A DNA stretch of 8,445 bases from Planctomycetota bacterium (GCA_031082105.1 JAVHLO010000143.1:1-8445), one strand, 5' to 3'. Shown: positions 1 through 6,830, numbered from the stretch's first letter. Numbers and translations: made by a program. Notes: generated from the letters alone by a model not told the origin.

Positions 1-2
1 CC

Positions 3-2030
3 CTCTGTGTCGTCCGCATGACCCGCGAGAAGTTTGTGCCACTGGAGGACAACCGCGTCTCCCGCATCATTGCCAAGGGCTATGCCCCGGCGCTGCGCTG
101 GGTATTGAACCACAAAAAGACGTTCATGATCGCCCCCCTGGTGGTTCTTTTCATTGGATTGACGGTGTGGCTGGGCGTCCAGCGCACCCTGTATCCGCTG
201 GAATGGGCCGTGAACCTGTTCGCTCACGAACAGGCATCGCCCGATCTCAAGCGAATGATGCATGCAGCTCCTGACGCGGATGTGCCCCGGCCGCTCCTGG
301 AACTCGGCCAGCTCCGTTGGCAGCGCGTCCGCGACAGGCAGGGACTTGAGCGATCCCGCCTGTTGTTGCGGCGGCAGGACAAAGCCGAGCGCGACACCGA
401 GACCCTGACCGGACTGACGGTTGTCAGCGAAGGCCGCATCCTTCCCGGAATCGGACGCGAGTTCATGCCGCCCCTGGACGAGGGCTCCTTCCTCTACATG
501 CCGTCGCTCTTGCCGCAGGCGGCGCTCTCCGAGGTCGTGGCGGTCAACAACAAACAGGACCTGGCCATAGCCAGCGTGCCTGAAGTGGAGAGTGTGGTTG
601 GCAAGCTAGGCCGGGCGGACTCGGCGCTCGATCCGGCCCCCATCGGAATGATCGAGACTATCGTCATCCTCAAGCCCGAAAGCGAGTGGCGCACGGTTCA
701 GGTCGACCGCGCCTTCTCCGGTTGGCCCGGATGGATCAAGACTCCGCTGACGTGGGTGTGGCCGGAGACGCGCCGCATCACCAAGGATGAGATTCTCTCC
801 GAATTGCAGGAAAAGACGTCCATTCCCGGCGTTCTGCCGACGTGGCTTCAGCCGATTCAGACACGGCTCGTGATGCTTCAGACGGGCTTCCGTGCGATGA
901 TGGGCGTCAAGATATACGGCAGCGACCTGCGCGAGATAGAGCGCATAGGCCTGCAGATGGAGCAGATTCTTCGCGAGGTGCCCGGGGCCACGGACGTCGT
1001 GGCCGACCGCATCGTCGGCAAGCCCTACCTCCAGATCGAGATCGACCGCGACCGCATGGCGCGCTACGGAGTCAACATCAGGGACGTGCAGGACGTGATC
1101 GAGACGGCCTTGGGCGGCATGAACATCATGGAATCGGTCGAAGGCCGGGAACGCTATCCAATCCGCATTCGCCTGGCTCGGGATTTCCGCGAAGATCTTG
1201 CCGCCATTCAGCGGACGAACATCCCGTCTTCGTCAGGCGCACAGGTGCCGCTGGCGCAGTTGGCGGCGGTCAAAACGGTGCTCGGTCCCCAGGAGATCAA
1301 GGGGGAGCGAGGACTGCTCGTCGGGTACGTCACCATGAACACCCGCGACCGCGACGAGGTCTCGGTGGTCCAGGATGCCGAAGCTCTGCTGCAACTGGCG
1401 GTCAGGGACGGGCGATTGCGCCTGCCTCCCGGATACTACTGGGAATGGTCGGGACAATTCGAGAACCAGGTCCGCGCAATGTCCCGCATGCGGATTCTCG
1501 TCCCGGTCACGCTCGGCATCATGTTCGTAATGCTGTACTTGGGCTTCACCCGCTGGTGGATCGCCCCGGTCATCTTCTTCGGCGTGTTGGTATCGGCTTC
1601 CGGCGGTTTCATTTTGCTGGGCCTCTGGGGAGTCAATCTGTCGGTCGCCGTGTGGGTGGGCTTCCTGGTGCTTTTCGGCGTAGTCGATGACGACGGCGTG
1701 GTGATGGGCACCTACCTGGAAGGTGTGTTTAGGGATCGAACTTTCGCCTCTGTGCGCGAGATTCGTGAAGCTGTAATCGAAGCGGGACTCAAGCGCATCC
1801 GTCCGTGTCTGATGACCATCGCGACGACCGTCATCGGTCTGATGCCGATCTTCTGGGCGACCGGGCGCGGCGCGGATGTCATGAAGCCGATGGCCATCCC
1901 GTCGGTCGGCGGCATGGCGATTTCCTTGATCACCCTCTTTATCGTGCCCTGCATGTTCTCGGCAGTCGAGGAATGGAAGTGGCGGCGAAGCCGGCGGGTG
2001 TTGCGCGAGCTCGACGACAGGAAGACATGA
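3..2030 (+). CDS. CusA/CzcA-family heavy-metal efflux RND transporter, C-terminal part (5' end outside window)
   Basis: Inner-membrane proton-driven pump of a tripartite metal efflux system (RND, heavy-metal HME branch); the metal cannot be told from this half. The frame is open to the left edge, so the first ATG (18) is probably internal and the N-terminal porter half is missing. Numbering from that ATG: TM7 about 35-53; the HME signature EFMPPLDEGS at 148-157; the FPEVESVVGK-like strand (VPEVESVVGKLGRA) and DPAPIGMIET after it; the docking/porter region with QPIQTRLVMLQTGFRAMMGVK; TM8 about 491-510, TM9 515-537, TM10 541-565 ending in VDDDGVVMGTYL (D557-D559), TM11 599-616, TM12 633-651; then a short basic cytoplasmic tail. 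Between TM7 and the EFMPPLDEG motif (about 57-145) lies an Arg-rich stretch that Escherichia coli CusA lacks. Related expanded forms occur in some lineages (recollection). The gene ends 13 bp from a convergent gene. Family assignment is firm. Confidence 0.93.
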   Translation, partial: LCVVRMTREKFVPLEDNRVSRIIAKGYAPALRWVLNHKKTFMIAPLVVLFIGLTVWLGVQRTLYPLEWAVNLFAHEQASPDLKRMMHAAPDADVPRPLLELGQLRWQRVRDRQGLERSRLLLRRQDKAERDTETLTGLTVVSEGRILPGIGREFMPPLDEGSFLYMPSLLPQAALSEVVAVNNKQDLAIASVPEVESVVGKLGRADSALDPAPIGMIETIVILKPESEWRTVQVDRAFSGWPGWIKTPLTWVWPETRRITKDEILSELQEKTSIPGVLPTWLQPIQTRLVMLQTGFRAMMGVKIYGSDLREIERIGLQMEQILREVPGATDVVADRIVGKPYLQIEIDRDRMARYGVNIRDVQDVIETALGGMNIMESVEGRERYPIRIRLARDFREDLAAIQRTNIPSSSGAQVPLAQLAAVKTVLGPQEIKGERGLLVGYVTMNTRDRDEVSVVQDAEALLQLAVRDGRLRLPPGYYWEWSGQFENQVRAMSRMRILVPVTLGIMFVMLYLGFTRWWIAPVIFFGVLVSASGGFILLGLWGVNLSVAVWVGFLVLFGVVDDDGVVMGTYLEGVFRDRTFASVREIREAVIEAGLKRIRPCLMTIATTVIGLMPIFWATGRGADVMKPMAIPSVGGMAISLITLFIVPCMFSAVEEWKWRRSRRVLRELDDRKT

Positions 2031-2043
2031 CGGCAGGTCCGCG

Positions 2044-2703
2044 CTACTTCGTCTTCATCCCCGGCTCCGGGTCCTTCTCCCGCCAGTAGCCGCCGTTGTT
2101 CCTGATCAGGTTGTCGCTCGACTGGATGTCGGTGACCCGGTACATCTGGAACAGGTTGGCGTTGTCCTCGATCACGTTCGCGATGAGGCTCACCTGCTCG
2201 CACGTGTCGAAGTAGAACGCGTTGAACGTGTTGTCGCGAATCAGACAGTTCTGGACCGTCAGGTCTTTCACCCCCACCGCGCGCACGCCCACCGCGCCGC
2301 AGCCCGCAAGCTCGCAGTTGAAGAGGACCACCCCCTCGGCGTTGCCTATGTCGACCACCGGGCCGTGACACTCGTATTCCTCAAGCGGCTTGACGTGCGA
2401 GAGGTGCGCGTTCTCGATCCGCGCGTTCTTCACCTCGTGGATGCTCAAGACGCTGGCGTTCACATCCTCCACCAGGATCCACGTCCCCGGCTCGCACCAG
2501 AGGGTCGTGTCGTCGCACTCGAACACAAGCCCCTGCTTGAACACGTACGTGCCGAGCGGGACCGTGACGCGCTGCCCCCTCGAATCCGAAAGGAGCGCCT
2601 GAATATCCAGTTCACGCACGGGCGGTCGCGCCACGCCCCCGGCCCCTCTGCAGCCGGCAACGACGATGAAAACAAGAACCGACCAGGCCGACAATCTCTT
2701 CAT
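2044..2703 (-). CDS. Lipoprotein with right-handed parallel beta-helix fold
   Basis: Predicted 219-residue exported lipoprotein. The N terminus MKRLSAWSVLVFIVVAGC has a basic n-region, hydrophobic core and lipobox V-A-G-C, with Cys18 as the lipidation site. From about residue 70 the sequence has the rhythm of a pectate-lyase-like beta-helix (PbH1 repeats): turns of roughly 20-24 residues with recurrent hydrophobic triplets and Asn/Cys ladders, for example VVLFNCEL, LTVQNCLIRDN, VSLIANVIEDN and IQSSDNLIRNN. Such folds bind or cleave polysaccharides, or act as structural surface proteins. No catalytic residues can be assigned and the protein is short for an enzyme of this class. A GGAG ribosome binding site lies 8 nt before the ATG on the minus strand. 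The gene is divergent from the ATP-grasp gene and convergent with the RND gene, so it seems to be a single-gene transcript unrelated to its neighbours. The fold is probable; the function is unknown. Confidence 0.85.
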   Translation of the reverse strand: MKRLSAWSVLVFIVVAGCRGAGGVARPPVRELDIQALLSDSRGQRVTVPLGTYVFKQGLVFECDDTTLWCEPGTWILVEDVNASVLSIHEVKNARIENAHLSHVKPLEEYECHGPVVDIGNAEGVVLFNCELAGCGAVGVRAVGVKDLTVQNCLIRDNTFNAFYFDTCEQVSLIANVIEDNANLFQMYRVTDIQSSDNLIRNNGGYWREKDPEPGMKTK

Positions 2704-2747
2704 CGCAGCATCTCCAAAGAAGAACCACCACAGCCGCCGTCAGGATC

Positions 2748-2835
2748 GCCACGGAGACACAGAGGCACGGTGAATCCTGCCGAGAACGGCGTCAACACGC
2801 CGGTGATCCCAACTGTGTCTCAGTGCCTCCGTGGC
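2748..2835. repeat. Imperfect inverted repeat with an inner perfect hairpin (CCACGGAG-type element)
   Basis: The left arm (2748-2768) begins GCCACGGAG and continues with an alternating ACAC/AGAGGCAC pattern. The right arm (2813-2835), read on the minus strand, begins with the same GCCACGGAG followed by a similar GCACTGAGACACAG pattern. The outer 9 bp are a perfect inverted match; the rest is related but out of register. Between the arms is a perfect 6-bp hairpin CGGCGT-CAAC-ACGCCG (2787-2802). Similar CCACGGAG(A/G)CAC... motifs are, from memory, frequent intergenic repeats in some large bacterial genomes. No transposase or target-site duplication is visible. Confidence 0.6.
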
Positions 2836-3013
2836 AACACGGCCTCGTCGAAGGAACACCGTCTTGTTCCACAGTATGCCAGAAGAAGCCGCCGCGGTCA
2901 AGGTCGGCGCGACGCGGTGCGTCGGCAGCAATCATACATGGTGCGTGGCTCGCCCCGCCGTCCGGCGCACAGTGCGAGAGCGCTTTGGGCGCCTGTCTTT
3001 GAGCAAGAAGGAC

Positions 3014-3043
3014 TTGACAGCATGCTCGGAAGCAAGATATGAT
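3014..3043 (+). promoter_or_regulatory. Sigma70-type promoter upstream of the ATP-grasp gene
   Basis: A perfect -35 hexamer TTGACA (3014-3019) is followed after 18 bp by TATGAT (3038-3043), one mismatch from the consensus -10. Transcription would start near 3050, giving a leader of about 125 nt before the ATG at 3178. It faces the co-directional genes that run to 8368, and no other equally good promoter was seen in the gaps I inspected downstream, so it may drive several of them. Confidence 0.7.
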
Positions 3044-3161
3044 ACGGTGTTGCCTGAAACCAGGAATGGACGACAAACGCGACGCTCCACGGCACGGTGT
3101 CAGTCTGGAAGTGAGATCGATGCCGGGCAGGCAACACGCAATCCGGATCCTGCTCTCTCGC

Positions 3162-3167
3162 GGAGGT
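3162..3167 (+). promoter_or_regulatory. Ribosome binding site deciding the ATP-grasp start
   Basis: GGAGGT lies 10 nt before the ATG at 3178. A GTG at 3166 overlaps this Shine-Dalgarno sequence and a GTG at 3172 sits only 4 nt after it, so both are poorer starts than the ATG. Confidence 0.7.
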
Positions 3168-3177
3168 GGGAGTGACC

Positions 3178-4575
3178 ATGGCAACGCTCTGTGACGAAAC
3201 AGGCAACCTGCTTCGCGACATTCCCGAATCGCAACTCATCGAGCTGGCCGAAACCGTGCGCCTTCGGTCAGAGGAAGCAGGCCTGTTCTTCTATCCGAAA
3301 CTCAATGCGCGGCGGCTGATCAGACTCAATTTGCGGCCCATGATCATTTCGGCCGAGCAGGCCGACTACGTTGGCCGAGTCTACCTTGAGATGGAGCGCG
3401 CGGCCAAGATGATATTCTCCATCCGACGACAGGATCTCTCGGTCAGGGAACTCCTGCCCGTGGAGCCGGAGATCGAGAGTCTCATGGAAAGTTCGCTCGC
3501 GGCCGGTCATCTCCACCCTCAGACGTTCTTCGGCCGCGCGGATTCCGTATGCGATGTCTCTGCGAAGAATTGGAAGGAGTCGCTGCGAATAGTAGAGATG
3601 AACCTGAGCGGCCTGGGAGCATGCTACTATGCCGGCGCGGCGGACAAGATCATCTGGGAGTGTCTCAACCGAACCCTGATCGACCGCTTTCCGAAGACCG
3701 GATTCAAGCCGGCCCATGAGTTCATTGACTTGCTCATCAAGCAGGCGATTGCTCACGCCGGCTTGATCAACCGATCGGCGGCCAGCGTGGGCATGATCTC
3801 CTTCGACAGTGAAAAACTCGGCCCTGATGAATTGTCAAAGACGGTCGGCATATTCAAGGAGCGTAACTACAGAATCTGCGCTTGCGAGCCGCCGGAATTG
3901 CGGCAGAGCGGCGAGGAAATCGTGTGCGGCAACGGCATTGTCGATGTCGTCTACAGAGACACGACCGTTTCCGACCTGCTGGAAGGCGAGAAGACCGGGG
4001 ACGACATGACCGGCCTGCGCGCGGCGTTCTTGAGCAATCAGGTCGTGTCCGGGATTGCCGGGGACCTTGACCACAAGGCCATTCTCGAGCTCTTCACTTC
4101 AGAGCGATACAGACGATTCTTCACGACCGAGCAGCGTGACCTGTTTCGGCGGCATGTCATTTGGACGCGTGTTGTGCGTGACGTTCGGACAGACGCGCCT
4201 GACGGCGGCGATGTGGGACTCATTGAGTACATTCGGGCAAATCGCCGGACGCTCTTACTCAAGCCAAACACGGGCTACGGCGGCAAGGGAGTGTTGTTCG
4301 GCCCGTCCCACTCCACCGCCGAATGGGATCTGGCGATTGCGGAAGCCCTTGCGGAACCTTCTTCGTGCGTGGTGCAGGTCTTCGTGCCGCCGCCCGTGGT
4401 ACTGTGCCCGGTGGCGCGAGAAGGAAGAATCTCCTGGGAGGAGTACAAGTACGTGCTCGCGTTCTCCGCATCACAGTTCGGCGTGACGTTCCTGAACAGA
4501 TTCTCGAAGTCCGGCGCCGTGAACATCAGCGGCGACGCGGGTATCATGGGCACGATGATCGCCGACCGCGGCTGA
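3178..4575 (+). CDS. Circularly permuted ATP-grasp protein (glutathionylspermidine-synthase-like)
   Basis: Predicted 465-residue soluble protein. The clearest signature is LLLKPNTGYGGKGVLFG, with K362 and the Gly-rich loop G366-G371, which matches the ATP-binding loop of circularly permuted ATP-grasp and glutathionylspermidine-synthase-like ligases. It is followed by an E/A-rich helix, then a CVVQVFVPPP strand where hinge adenine-binding residues usually sit. The C-terminal NRFSKSGAVNISGDAGIMG (N440 to G458) resembles the metal/phosphate strand of this fold, with N449 a candidate ligand. The N-terminal 200 residues are helical and of unknown role. ATP-grasp enzymes activate a carboxylate as acyl phosphate and join it to an amine or thiol; the substrates here are unknown. 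No signal peptide or membrane segment. The next gene starts 58 bp downstream with no T-tract terminator between them, so co-transcription is plausible. The superfamily call is good; glutathionylspermidine activity is not claimed. Confidence 0.75.
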   Translation: MATLCDETGNLLRDIPESQLIELAETVRLRSEEAGLFFYPKLNARRLIRLNLRPMIISAEQADYVGRVYLEMERAAKMIFSIRRQDLSVRELLPVEPEIESLMESSLAAGHLHPQTFFGRADSVCDVSAKNWKESLRIVEMNLSGLGACYYAGAADKIIWECLNRTLIDRFPKTGFKPAHEFIDLLIKQAIAHAGLINRSAASVGMISFDSEKLGPDELSKTVGIFKERNYRICACEPPELRQSGEEIVCGNGIVDVVYRDTTVSDLLEGEKTGDDMTGLRAAFLSNQVVSGIAGDLDHKAILELFTSERYRRFFTTEQRDLFRRHVIWTRVVRDVRTDAPDGGDVGLIEYIRANRRTLLLKPNTGYGGKGVLFGPSHSTAEWDLAIAEALAEPSSCVVQVFVPPPVVLCPVAREGRISWEEYKYVLAFSASQFGVTFLNRFSKSGAVNISGDAGIMGTMIADRG

Positions 4576-4633
4576 TCGCCGGGATTCACTGTTGGAGGAA
4601 CGCTCTTCCTCATCTTCTGGAAAGGAGACCGTC

Positions 4634-5203
4634 ATGGCGACTACGATCTCGTGGGAAACGAATCTCGCGGATGCCCTCGCTCGGGCACGACGGGAACGGA
4701 AGCCGGTGTTGTTGGACTTCTTCAACCCCGGTTGAATCGGCTGCAAGCAGATGGATGCTGTAACGTATCCTGATCCGACCGTGGCCGAGTTCGTGCAAAG
4801 AAACGTTGTCCCCCTGCGCGTTCGATGGAACGACGAGAAGCTCGCTCCTCAGTTCAACGTGAAATGGACTCCTACACTGGTAACTCTCGATGAAGCCGGC
4901 AAGGAACATCATCGCACAACGGGCTTCATGCCGCCCGAAGAGCTCGTTTCGTCGCTCATGCTCGGGATTGGAAAGACGCACTTTGATCTGGACCGGCACG
5001 AAGAGGCCGCAACGGTTCTTGCCTCCCTGGTCGCCGGATTCCCGAAGAGCGGTTCCGCACCGGAAGCGTTGTTCACGTTGGGCGTGGCCGGTTACAAGGC
5101 CGGACACGATCCGGGCAGACTCAAGCAGGCCTACGAACGCCTTGCGGCCGAGTATCCCGCCAGCGAGTGGACGAAGCGGGCGCTGCCGTATCGATTGCTG
5201 TAA
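4634..5203 (+). CDS. Thioredoxin-like selenoprotein (UxxC), in-frame UGA read as selenocysteine
   Basis: Reading through the TGA at 4733-4735 gives a 189-residue protein with an uninterrupted thioredoxin-like layout. An N-terminal helix precedes the strand KPVLLDFF (23-30), then NPG-U34-I-G-C37-K, in which selenocysteine stands where thioredoxins have the first active-site Cys. KQMDAVTYPDPTVAEF forms the next helix, and KWTPTLVTLD (77-86) supplies the conserved cis-Pro (P80) and following strand. E-A-G-K-E then G-F-M-P-P-E-E-L resemble the usual hairpin and last helix. Residues about 112-189 are helical and TPR-like, with GIGKTHFDLDRHEEAATVL and YERLAAEYPASEW. The ATG is preceded by AAAGGAG at 6 nt spacing. 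It probably acts as a cytosolic thiol/selenol oxidoreductase, as no signal peptide is seen. Homologous thioredoxin-like selenoproteins with this motif exist as far as I recall. A standard gene caller would break it at the TGA or start at the internal ATG 4751, which lacks the first strand and the redox motif. Confidence 0.88.
4733..4735 (+). other. Recoded UGA codon (selenocysteine 34)
   Basis: TGA in frame, codon 34 of the thioredoxin-like gene, exactly at the nucleophilic Cys position of a CxxC motif (U-I-G-C). Coding continues downstream for 155 codons to a TAA with clear thioredoxin features, so a stop or a random mutation is unlikely. TGA still terminates the RND, ATP-grasp and CstB-like genes in this window, which argues against genome-wide reassignment. 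Confidence 0.85.
4738..4765 (+). promoter_or_regulatory. Candidate bacterial SECIS stem-loop
   Basis: Hand folding of the RNA after the UGA gives an upper stem AGCA/UGCU (4746-4749 with 4756-4759) capped by the 6-nt loop GAUGGA (4750-4755). Below a bulged A4745 the stem continues as C4744-G4760, G4743-U4761, U4742-A4762, a C/A mismatch, then G4740-C4764 and, with G4739 bulged, C4738-G4765. The loop begins 14 nt after the UGA and opens with G. Bacterial SECIS elements are known to sit within the coding region just after the UGA, with a G in the first loop positions for SelB. The stem is modest and no energy was computed. Confidence 0.55.
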
Positions 5204-5248
5204 GCGCGTGTGAACGCCGGCGCAACCGCCATGCCCCTCCCCTGTTCG

Positions 5249-5289
5249 GTGCGCATGAGCGGTCGGATGCTGTTCCGATCTGTACGCAC
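5249..5289 (+). promoter_or_regulatory. Possible two-part stem-loop in the leader of the CstB-like gene
   Basis: Within the 105-bp gap before the next gene, an outer perfect stem GTGCG/CGCAC (5249-5253 with 5285-5289) encloses an inner stem TCGGA/TCCGA (5263-5267 with 5274-5278, loop TGCTGT). A few wobble or A-T pairs lie between them (5255-5257 with 5281-5283). It ends 4 nt before the GGAG ribosome binding site (5294-5297). It may be a translational control or mRNA-processing structure, or chance; no known class is recognised. Confidence 0.35.
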
Positions 5290-5308
5290 ATTTGGAGACA
5301 CTGAGGCC

Positions 5309-6730
5309 ATGTTCGTCCAACAGTTCTTTGTGAGAGGCATCGCCCACAGCTCCTATCTTCTTGGAGGTGGGGACACGTGCGCTATTGTGGATCCGCAGCG
5401 CGATGTGCAAATCTACATCGACGCGGCGGAGGAGATGGGGATGCGGATCACCCACATCCTCGAAACCCATCTTCACGCCGACTTCGTGTCCGGTCATCTC
5501 GATCTCGAGGAAGAGACCGGCGCGCGCATCTTCGCGCCGAAGTCGGCCCGATGCGCGTTCAGACATGTCGGCGTCTCCGAAGGCGACAGGATACGAGTCG
5601 AAGACATGACGATCTCCGTGGTCGAGACGCCGGGCCACACGCCGGAGCATGTCTCCTACGTCGTGACGGACGAAGGGCGTGGCAAAGAACCGGTCGCCGT
5701 CTTCTGCGGCGACACGTTGTTCGTCGGTGATGTCGGCAGGCCCGACCTCTTCCCCGGTCGCGCCGAGGAGCTGGCCGAGAAGCTCTTTCACAGCCTGCAC
5801 GCGAAGCTGATGAAGCTGCCCGACTTCTGCGAGGTGTATCCCGCGCACGGCGCCGGGTCGCTGTGCGGACGCGCACTAGGGGCGAAGCGGACTTCGACGA
5901 TCGGATACGAGCGGCGTTTCAACGCCGCGCTCGCCATCAGTGACAGGACCACGTTCATCCGGTCGCTCACCACGAACATGCCCGCGGCGCCTGACCATTT
6001 CGGCAGGTGCAGCACCATCAACAGGAAGGGGCCGACCCTGACGCACACGCTGCCCGGGCCCGCGCCGCTGAGTCCGGCCCAGTTCGGCGCGAGACTGAGA
6101 CGCAAAGGCACGGTCGCGCTCGACATCAGGCAGTACGACGCGTTCGGAGGTCAACACGTGCCCGGTTCGTACAATATCGACTCCGGCGGCAATTTTGCGA
6201 CCTTCGCGGGCTGGGTACTGCCTCCAGGCAAGGACATCCTGCTCGTCTCCAACACGGATGAAGAGGCCGCGGAGGCCTCCCAGATGCTCCGGCGCGTCGG
6301 TCTCGACCGGGTTGCGGGGTATCTGGACGGCGGGACGTTTGCATGGGCGAAGGAAGGACTGCCGACCGCGCACGTCCCGCAGCTCTCGACCGACGAGTTC
6401 CATCGTTTGATCAACGGAACGCGGCCGGTTATCGTGTGTGATGTGCGCGCGCGCGGCGAATTCGAGGCCCGGCACATCAAGGGCGCGATTAACGTCCCGG
6501 CGCCGGATCTCAGGACAAAGTACCGCGCACTTGACAGGAAGAAGACGATCGCCGTCGTCTGCAGCACGGGACACCGATCAAGCCTCGCTGCCAGCCTGCT
6601 CAAACAGCGCGGATTCGAAGACGTTGTCAACATCGCAGGCGGAATGACCGGCTACGCTGCGGCAGGTTACGCCGGCGAGTGCCCGATGTGCGCCGCCCCG
6701 CACATGCCCGCTATGTCGAGGATGGCGTGA
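5309..6730 (+). CDS. Persulfide dioxygenase-rhodanese fusion, CstB-like (MBL + pseudo-rhodanese + rhodanese)
   Basis: Predicted 473-residue cytosolic enzyme. Residues 1-240 are an ETHE1-type metallo-beta-lactamase fold: T-H54-L-H56-A-D58 and H63, TPGH110TPEH, FCGD135TLFVGDVGRPDL and YPAH180GAGSLCG. These are the Fe(II)-binding His/Asp set and hallmark loops of persulfide dioxygenases, which oxidise thiol persulfides to sulfite. Residues about 255-355 are a rhodanese domain whose catalytic loop reads SNTDEEAAE with no Cys, so it is probably inactive. Residues about 358-455 are a second rhodanese with an intact loop CSTGHRSS (C418). The order MBL, pseudo-rhodanese, active rhodanese matches staphylococcal CstB, which turns persulfides into thiosulfate. 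C186 in the SLCG loop may match the additional CstB Cys near the iron site. The tail carries CPMC (458-461). Start chosen at MFVQQFFV with GGAG 11 nt upstream; the frame is open back to a GTG at 5210, but that extension resembles no family sequence. Confidence 0.9.
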   Translation: MFVQQFFVRGIAHSSYLLGGGDTCAIVDPQRDVQIYIDAAEEMGMRITHILETHLHADFVSGHLDLEEETGARIFAPKSARCAFRHVGVSEGDRIRVEDMTISVVETPGHTPEHVSYVVTDEGRGKEPVAVFCGDTLFVGDVGRPDLFPGRAEELAEKLFHSLHAKLMKLPDFCEVYPAHGAGSLCGRALGAKRTSTIGYERRFNAALAISDRTTFIRSLTTNMPAAPDHFGRCSTINRKGPTLTHTLPGPAPLSPAQFGARLRRKGTVALDIRQYDAFGGQHVPGSYNIDSGGNFATFAGWVLPPGKDILLVSNTDEEAAEASQMLRRVGLDRVAGYLDGGTFAWAKEGLPTAHVPQLSTDEFHRLINGTRPVIVCDVRARGEFEARHIKGAINVPAPDLRTKYRALDRKKTIAVVCSTGHRSSLAASLLKQRGFEDVVNIAGGMTGYAAAGYAGECPMCAAPHMPAMSRMA

Positions 6731-6748
6731 CTGCCAACGTGCTTGCCG

Positions 6749-6770
6749 GGCCGCGACACCTGCCGCGGCC
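6749..6770 (+). other. GC-rich hairpin between the CstB-like and YeeE genes
   Basis: A perfect 7-bp stem GGCCGCG/CGCGGCC (6749-6755 with 6764-6770) with an 8-nt loop sits in the 100-bp gap. No T-tract follows, so it is not a classical terminator. It could stabilise the upstream mRNA end or attenuate downstream expression. The rest of the gap holds only the next gene's ribosome binding site. Confidence 0.45.
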
Positions 6771-6830
6771 GGGACGCAAACAGCTCGATGACAAGCCCGT
6801 AGTGAACGACGCCCGGATGAGGAAGTCGCC

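Larger units (their letters stand above)
2704..3177. other. Divergent intergenic region
   Basis: 474 bp between two divergent genes. It holds the ribosome binding site of the lipoprotein at its left end, an inverted-repeat element at 2748-2835, a strong sigma70-like promoter at 3014-3043 reading right, and the ribosome binding site of the ATP-grasp gene at 3162-3167. Between about 2836 and 3013 I see no convincing gene, tRNA or terminator; the frames that stay open there have unconvincing composition on both strands. The predicted transcript leader downstream of the promoter is about 125 nt, long enough to carry regulation, but I recognise no riboswitch class in it. Confidence 0.6.

Noticed and set aside
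842..1690. Second plus-strand open frame inside the RND gene
   Set aside because: Low-complexity Arg/Gly/Ala translation in another frame of a clearly coding RND sequence.
2836..3013. Possible tRNA or small RNA in the spacer
   Set aside because: GC-rich dyads occur but no cloverleaf, T-loop (GGTTCGA-like) sequence or CCA end could be assembled.
2365..3042. Plus-strand open frame across the lipoprotein and spacer
   Set aside because: It opposes a gene with a clear lipobox and beta-helix pattern and runs through the inverted repeat; composition is not protein-like.
4595..4611. GAGGAA/TTCCTC hairpin between the ATP-grasp and selenoprotein genes as terminator
   Set aside because: A 6-bp AT/GC-mixed stem with no following T-run; too weak for a terminator.
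4733..4735. UGA as genuine stop with reinitiation at ATG 4751, or UGA reassigned genome-wide
   Set aside because: Starting at 4751 removes the first strand and the redox motif of a thioredoxin fold, and the ATG has no clear ribosome binding site. Genome-wide reassignment conflicts with TGA ending the genes at 2030, 4575 and 6730.
4576..4768. Read-through of the ATP-grasp TGA (a possible second selenoprotein)
   Set aside because: The frame stays open for about 60 codons but overlaps the selenoprotein in another frame and shows no conserved redox or domain motif; the protein is already complete at the TGA.
4610..5848. Long open frame on the minus strand (412 codons)
   Set aside because: It lies antisense across the selenoprotein and the MBL domain, both of which have clear family motifs; its own translation resembles no family and reflects high-GC codon bias.
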